Positions 31,741-35,291 of a stretch of DNA of 35,291 bases are shown here, in pieces. Within the stretch, counting starts at the first letter, position 1. Every line of letters starts with the position of its first letter. The DNA lies in NCBI GenBank assembly GCA_017504205.1, contig JAFVRO010000022.1:1-35291 (forward strand). Reading direction: 5' to 3'. Below the pieces are notes generated by a model. That model saw only the letters and a list, made by a program, of their open reading frames with translations, was not told where the DNA came from and did not search any database. The DNA comes from Clostridia bacterium (GTDB lineage Bacteria; Bacillota; Clostridia; Oscillospirales; CAG-272). The position numbers and the translations under genes were made by a program.

Positions 31741-32706
31741 ATGGAATATCTTATGTTAATCGTAGGCTTTGTCTTGCTGATAAAGGGCGCAGACTTTTTC
31801 GTGGACGGTAGCTCCGCCATCGCAAGGCTTTTCAAGGTTCCGTCAATTATAATCGGTCTTACCGTGGTCGCGCTCGGTACTTCATTGCCCGAGGCGGCGG
31901 TAAGCGTCAGCGCGGCGCTGAACGGATCAAACGGACTTGCCATCAGTAACGTACTCGGCTCGAATATTATGAACCTTTTGGTCGTTCTCGGTGTGAGCGC
32001 ACTCATACTCCCTGTAAAGGCACAGCCCGTAACTGTAAAGAGGGAAATACCGCTTACGATCTTCGCAGCAGTTCTTCTCGGCGGCCTGCTCCTTCTGGGC
32101 GCATCCTTTGAAAATACTCCGACATTTACTCTTACCCGTATAGGCGGAGGCGTATTGATTGCAGTATTGGTCGGTTATCTTGTTCTTCAGATAAGCGCTG
32201 CGCTTAGGGCTCGTAAAAACTCCCAAGGTAACAGTGAAACCGAGACAGACGAAAAAAAGCTCCCCCTCTGGTTGTGCATCATCTACGTTGTAGGTGGCGC
32301 CGCTGCCATCGTTTTCGGCGGTGATCTCGTCGTTGACGGCGCAAGCATAATTGCAGAAACCTTTGGTATGAGCGATACACTTATAGGACTTACCGTGGTC
32401 GCCTGGGGAACATCACTCCCCGAACTCGTCACGTCCATCGTAGCGGCAGGAAAGGGAGAGAGCGATCTCGCGCTCGGCAACGTGGTAGGCTCAAATATGT
32501 TCAATATCGTATTCATCCTCGGTGCCAGCGCCCTTATCTCCCCCATCACCGTAGGATTGACAGCCATTATCGATACCGCTGTGCTTGTGGTGCTTAGCTG
32601 CATGGTGCTGATATTCGCCGCTACCGGAAAAAGAATATCCCGCACCGAAGGTATCGTAATGCTTTTGGCGTACGCCGGATATTTTGCATATATACTGCTG
32701 AGATAA
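31741..32706 (+). CDS. Calcium/sodium antiporter (CaCA superfamily, YrbG-like)
   Basis: This 321-residue membrane protein has about ten hydrophobic segments in two inverted halves, each with a conserved alpha repeat: GLTVVALGTSLPE (39-51) with SNVLGSNIMNLL, and GLTVVAWGTSLPE (216-228) with GNVVGSNMFNI. The acidic residues of these repeats bind the ion. The halves are joined by a charged loop (about 155-174). Prokaryotic relatives exchange Ca2+ for Na+ or H+. Na+ coupling would fit the Na+-pumping decarboxylase elsewhere in the window, but this is inference. The ribosome binding site (GAGGA) is weak and spaced about 12 bases from the ATG. A terminator follows. Confidence 0.93.
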   Translation: MEYLMLIVGFVLLIKGADFFVDGSSAIARLFKVPSIIIGLTVVALGTSLPEAAVSVSAALNGSNGLAISNVLGSNIMNLLVVLGVSALILPVKAQPVTVKREIPLTIFAAVLLGGLLLLGASFENTPTFTLTRIGGGVLIAVLVGYLVLQISAALRARKNSQGNSETETDEKKLPLWLCIIYVVGGAAAIVFGGDLVVDGASIIAETFGMSDTLIGLTVVAWGTSLPELVTSIVAAGKGESDLALGNVVGSNMFNIVFILGASALISPITVGLTAIIDTAVLVVLSCMVLIFAATGKRISRTEGIVMLLAYAGYFAYILLR

Positions 32707-32741
32707 TTATCATAAAAATTATGATAATAAAATAATTGTAT

Positions 32742-32787
32742 GGCATTTCACCTTGCATGCTTTGCTGCAGGGTGTAATGCCTTTTTT
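32742..32787 (+). terminator. Intrinsic terminator of the antiporter gene
   Basis: An imperfect stem GGCATT-CACC-TGCA with complementary TGCA-GGTG-ATGCC is followed by six Ts. A separate perfect inverted repeat, TTATCAT/ATGATAA, precedes it just after the stop codon. Confidence 0.8.
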
Positions 32788-32946
32788 GTTATCCGAACTT
32801 AGTATCCGGATATAATTCAGTTACCGGCATTCCCGCCTTCAGTATGTCCGGTTTACAAAACGGAAGGTATCAGATCTCCGTACAAGGAAATGGACTAGTA
32901 ATCAATGGCAGAGAATGGACTTGTGTCCAATAGTAGAACAGAACAT

Positions 32947-32982
32947 AAAAAGGCAGGTGGCCGACGGGCTACCTGCCTTTTT
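32947..32982. terminator. Bidirectional terminator after rpmA
   Basis: A 16-position stem (AAAAAGGCAGGT plus GGCC, against GGCT plus ACCTGCCTTTTT) with a short GACG loop; the A- and T-runs serve both strands. It ends the rplU-prp-rpmA operon. Confidence 0.88.
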
Positions 32983-33003
32983 ATTGATCAACAGTTGGAA
33001 AAA

Positions 33004-33291
33004 TCAGTCAGCAATAACACTAACCTGCTTTTTATCCTTAGACTTATGCTCAAATGAAACCTTGCCATCTACGAGAGCGAAGAGGGTGTGATCCTTACCC
33101 ATACCAACGTTTACGCCGGGATGAATAGCGGTTCCTCTCTGTCTTACGATGATGTTTCCGGCGATAACGTGCTGACCGTCAGCCTTCTTAACACCAAGAC
33201 GCTTGGATTCACTGTCACGGCCGTTCTTAGTAGAACCAACACCTTTTTTATGAGCAAAGAACTGTAAATTCATTTTTACCATAGTAATCAT
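33004..33291 (-). CDS. rpmA: 50S ribosomal protein L27 with cleavable N-terminal extension
   Basis: This 95-residue protein contains the conserved L27 segments [21 protein letters not shown] and [10 protein letters not shown]. As in other Firmicutes, the mature N-terminus is preceded by a short extension ending LQFF (9-12), which the Prp protease removes after F12 so that the N-terminal tail can reach the peptidyl-transferase centre. The start at 33291 is set by GGAGG seven bases upstream; longer in-frame openings have no site. prp is the preceding gene, 71 bases away. Confidence 0.95.
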   Translation of the reverse strand: MITMVKMNLQFFAHKKGVGSTKNGRDSESKRLGVKKADGQHVIAGNIIVRQRGTAIHPGVNVGMGKDHTLFALVDGKVSFEHKSKDKKQVSVIAD

Positions 33292-33362
33292 TTCTTTACC
33301 TCCGAAAATAAAATTAATTTGTACGTTAAATTTTTGGGGCTTAAACCGAAACAAGCTTAGTT

Positions 33363-33722
33363 TTACTTGTAAGGGCGTTCAACCGCGTCAACCTCAAGAT
33401 AATCGTAATACTCTTCGGTCATGTCATTAAGCTGATAAAAATAAGCCATAAACAATCCCGAAATCGCATATCTTTTGCGTTCATCTCCCTCAAATTCGGG
33501 TAACGCCGCCTTCGCACGAACCGTAATATCGGCATCGTCCTCCGACATCGTGTACTCTACCTCTGAGGAATATGCAAGCTCTATCGTGTTGATGATAAGA
33601 AAGGTCATAGCCGAAATAGCAGAGCAGAGAACATCCTCTCCAAATTCAGCATATCCTGTATGACCGTGCTCTTCAAAGCCGTAGAACACGCCGTTGCTTT
33701 TGTAAAAAGTAATCTTTGTCAT
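33363..33722 (-). CDS. prp: Ribosomal-processing cysteine protease Prp
   Basis: This 119-residue protein (YsxB family) cleaves the N-terminal extension of L27. The catalytic pair is visible: H21 in [12 protein letters not shown] and C33 in DVLCSAISA. It sits between rplU and rpmA, the standard gene order, and its substrate motif LQFF/AHKK is present in the next gene. The start is the ATG at 33722, since the in-frame GTG at 33734 lies inside the GGGG ribosome binding region. Confidence 0.95.
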   Translation of the reverse strand: MTKITFYKSNGVFYGFEEHGHTGYAEFGEDVLCSAISAMTFLIINTIELAYSSEVEYTMSEDDADITVRAKAALPEFEGDERKRYAISGLFMAYFYQLNDMTEEYYDYLEVDAVERPYK

Positions 33723-33748
33723 CGTTTTCCCCACAAGCCTGAGAAAAA

Positions 33749-34057
33749 TTAGCCTTCGATAGCAGTGATCTCAACCTTTGTGAAAGGCTGTCTGTGACCG
33801 ATCTTCTTCTTCTCGTTCTTCTTTGCCTTGTACTTCATTACGTAAATTTTCTTGTCCTTACCCACTTCGGTAACGGTAGCCGTAACCTTAGCACCTTCAA
33901 CAACGGGAGTGCCAACCTTGAAGCCTTCAGCGGTCTGGAGAGCGATAACGTCAAACGTTACGGTGTCGCCAACGTTCGCATTGATCTTTTCGATCTGTAC
34001 GAACTCACCTACTGAAACCTTGTACTGCTTTCCGCCTGTTACGATAATTGCAAACAC
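33749..34057 (-). CDS. rplU: 50S ribosomal protein L21
   Basis: This 102-residue protein shows the L21 pattern FAIIVTGGKQYKVSVGEFVQIEK at the N-terminus and KAKKNEKKKIGHRQPFTKVEI at the C-terminus. It starts with GTG at 34057, six bases after GAGGTG; a GTG at 34066 overlaps that site and would give an unlikely extra MLF. The first gene of the operon, it is preceded by a 136-base leader that probably carries autoregulation. Confidence 0.95.
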   Translation of the reverse strand: MFAIIVTGGKQYKVSVGEFVQIEKINANVGDTVTFDVIALQTAEGFKVGTPVVEGAKVTATVTEVGKDKKIYVMKYKAKKNEKKKIGHRQPFTKVEITAIEG

Positions 34058-34193
34058 GAAAAGCACCTCACTTTCTTTATAGACTCGCTAATGTGGCGTC
34101 ACGCTTTTGGCAGTGATCTTGTTTCTCAGGCTACTCAAAAACAGGCCTTTGCCTTATTTTTGCGCAACACAAAAAGAAGCCATTTTTATGCGG
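34058..34193 (-). ncRNA. Candidate L21 ribosomal-protein leader RNA
   Basis: The predicted transcript has about 136 bases before the rplU start. It contains paired-looking blocks such as GCCTGAG and GACGCCACATTAGCG, positioned as in the L21 leaders known from Firmicutes, which are thought to bind L21. I could not fold it fully by eye, so the call rests mainly on position and length. Confidence 0.55.
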
Positions 34194-34199
34194 CAAGTT

Positions 34200-34228
34200 A
34201 TTATACCATATCCCCACACCAAAGTCAA
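34200..34228 (-). promoter_or_regulatory. Sigma-A promoter of rplU-prp-rpmA
   Basis: On the minus strand: TTGACT, 17 bases, TATAAT with TG one base upstream. The interval 34229-34366, to the glnN promoter, is AT-rich and shows nothing further. Confidence 0.88.
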
Positions 34229-34366
34229 GGGCTTTTTAAAATTTTTTCATCTTTTTCTACAAAGCGTATCCATTTTTCGGCATTTTGTATCCTTCTTGCA
34301 AGCGTTTCAATTGTAAAAGTGTATAAAAAATTAACTGCAAATATATCTAAAATGCCGAATATCCAC

Positions 34367-34395
34367 TTGACAAAGCTTGCTGTCTGCTATATAAT
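34367..34395 (+). promoter_or_regulatory. Perfect-consensus sigma-A promoter of glnN
   Basis: TTGACA, exactly 17 bases, TATAAT. The start near 34402 gives a leader of about 43 bases. Confidence 0.9.
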
Positions 34396-34415
34396 ATAAA
34401 TATTATAATTTTACC

Positions 34416-34437
34416 CCTTGTGATACCTCACAAAAGG
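34416..34437 (+). promoter_or_regulatory. Hairpin touching the glnN ribosome binding site
   Basis: CCTTGTGA pairs with TCACAA and, after a two-base bulge, GG; the loop is TACC. The last two bases are the GG of AAAAGGAGA, so the fold would partly hide the Shine-Dalgarno sequence. Confidence 0.45.
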
Positions 34438-34444
34438 AGATAGC

Positions 34445-35291
34445 ATGAACAAAGTAACAGAAATATTCGGTTCGTTGGTATTCAACGATGCAGTTATGAG
34501 GGAAAGACTTCCCAAGGAGACCTACCGCGCTCTCCAACTTACTATAAAGCTTGGAAAGCACCTTGACCCCGCGCTCGCTACCGTAGTTGCAAACGCAATG
34601 AAGGATTGGGCAATAGAGAAGGGCGCTACTCATTATACACATTGGTTCCAGCCGATGACGGGTATCACCGCCGAAAAACACGATAGCTTTATTTCACCGT
34701 CAGAGGACGGTCGAATTATTATGGAATTCTCAGGCAAGGAACTCATTCAGGGCGAATCCGACGCCTCCTCTTTCCCCTCGGGCGGACTCAGAGCCACCTT
34801 TGAGGCAAGAGGCTACACCGCTTGGGACGCCACATCATATGCATTCATCAAGGACGGCATACTCTGCATTCCTACCGCATTCTGCTCATACGGAGGCGAA
34901 GCACTCGATAAAAAAACTCCCTTGCTGCGCTCAATGGAAGCCCTGAACCGTCAAGCCATGCGTATACTTCGTCTCTTCGGTAACACTGAGGTCACCAACG
35001 TAAAAACGACTGTCGGTCCCGAGCAGGAATATTTCCTTATCCCGCTTGAACTTTATGAAAAGCGCAAGGATCTTATCTATACAGGCAGAACTCTCTACGG
35101 AGCAAAGCCCCCAAAGGGACAGGAGCTTGACGATCATTATTTCGGTGCTATCAAGCCCAAGGTCGCTGAATTTATGGAGGAGCTTCACGTTGAACTCTGG
35201 AAACTTGGCGTAAACGCCAAGACAGAGCATAATGAGGCTGCCCCGTCTCAGCACGAACTCGCTCCTATTTATACCACAACCAATATAGCAG
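34445..35291 (+). CDS. glnN: Glutamine synthetase type III, 3' truncated by window edge
   Basis: The first 282 codons of a GSIII enzyme, which makes glutamine from glutamate, ammonia and ATP; the family is about 700 residues long, so most of it lies beyond the window. Diagnostic segments are [12 protein letters not shown] (12-23), [39 protein letters not shown], and [14 protein letters not shown] just before the edge. These motifs separate GSIII from the shorter GSI. AAAGGAGA precedes the ATG, and the gene has its own perfect promoter. It would be the organism's ammonium-assimilation enzyme or one of several. Confidence 0.95.
   Translation, partial: MNKVTEIFGSLVFNDAVMRERLPKETYRALQLTIKLGKHLDPALATVVANAMKDWAIEKGATHYTHWFQPMTGITAEKHDSFISPSEDGRIIMEFSGKELIQGESDASSFPSGGLRATFEARGYTAWDATSYAFIKDGILCIPTAFCSYGGEALDKKTPLLRSMEALNRQAMRILRLFGNTEVTNVKTTVGPEQEYFLIPLELYEKRKDLIYTGRTLYGAKPPKGQELDDHYFGAIKPKVAEFMEELHVELWKLGVNAKTEHNEAAPSQHELAPIYTTTNIA

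Noticed and set aside
31700-31759. 19-codon leader peptide overlapping the start of the antiporter gene
   Set aside because: No ribosome binding site precedes its ATG, and its codons show no run that would suggest attenuation.

Overview
The window is about 35 kb of chromosome from a low-to-mid-GC, Gram-positive, endospore-forming anaerobe of the Clostridia, probably a gut Oscillospiraceae/Ruminococcaceae-like or Christensenellales-like lineage. The support is a forespore sigma factor (sigG) next to a DacF-type carboxypeptidase, a tyrosine T-box, L27 carrying the N-terminal extension that Prp removes, a type III glutamine synthetase, a biotin-dependent Na+-pumping decarboxylase operon, acetate kinase, and near-consensus sigma-A promoters and AGGAGG-type ribosome binding sites throughout. 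The genus cannot be fixed by eye. Most of the window is core genome; no complete mobile element, CRISPR array or rRNA was seen.

Layout. 1-1067: the end of a nucleotidyltransferase and a CDP-alcohol phosphatidyltransferase, AT-richer than what follows and possibly the edge of an acquired segment. 1068-1471: two unusual short-repeat arrays around a hairpin. 1472-2952: a four-gene operon (MazG-like, GNAT, zinc ribbon, cupin). 3020-4696 (minus): a leucine-rich-repeat protein with no signal peptide. 4948-9785: a five-gene Na+-translocating decarboxylase operon with two different carboxyltransferases, one biotin carrier and one OadB/OadG membrane pump. 9919-11941: sigG and a D,D-carboxypeptidase. 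12083-13864: pgi and a small P-loop protein. 13988-16357 (minus): ylxM-ffh-rpsP-khpA. 16604-18511: dxs. 18564-20085 (minus): tyrS behind a UAC-specific T-box. 20177-22947 (minus): ackA-tmcAL-small protein. 23078-24190 (minus): an ATPase with an internal duplication. 24377-29989: a ymfF-ymfH M16 pair, lgt, folD and an isolated rfbB. 30131-30205: tRNA-Arg(CCU). 30367-32706: an M20 peptidase and a cation/Ca2+ antiporter. 33004-34057 (minus): rplU-prp-rpmA behind a leader RNA. 34445-end: the start of glnN.

How the genes work together. The decarboxylase operon would turn carboxyl-group chemistry into a Na+ gradient and fits a fermenter that also makes ATP through acetate kinase. It encodes a 12S-like subunit, a 5S-like subunit and a 1.3S-like biotin carrier beside the pump, so decarboxylation and transcarboxylation could share one biotin arm. 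The translation genes form self-contained blocks: SRP/S16/KhpA, L21/Prp/L27, and TyrRS with TmcAL.

Nothing here is clearly a new defence or mobile system. The observations most worth following are the hybrid decarboxylase operon with its divergent 12S-like subunit, the ATPase whose second half appears to have lost its P-loop, the helically spaced ACGA array, and the periodic AATTCAT/mini-hairpin repeat. Starts were moved from the longest open frame to an internal codon where a ribosome binding site, promoter or signal peptide required it.
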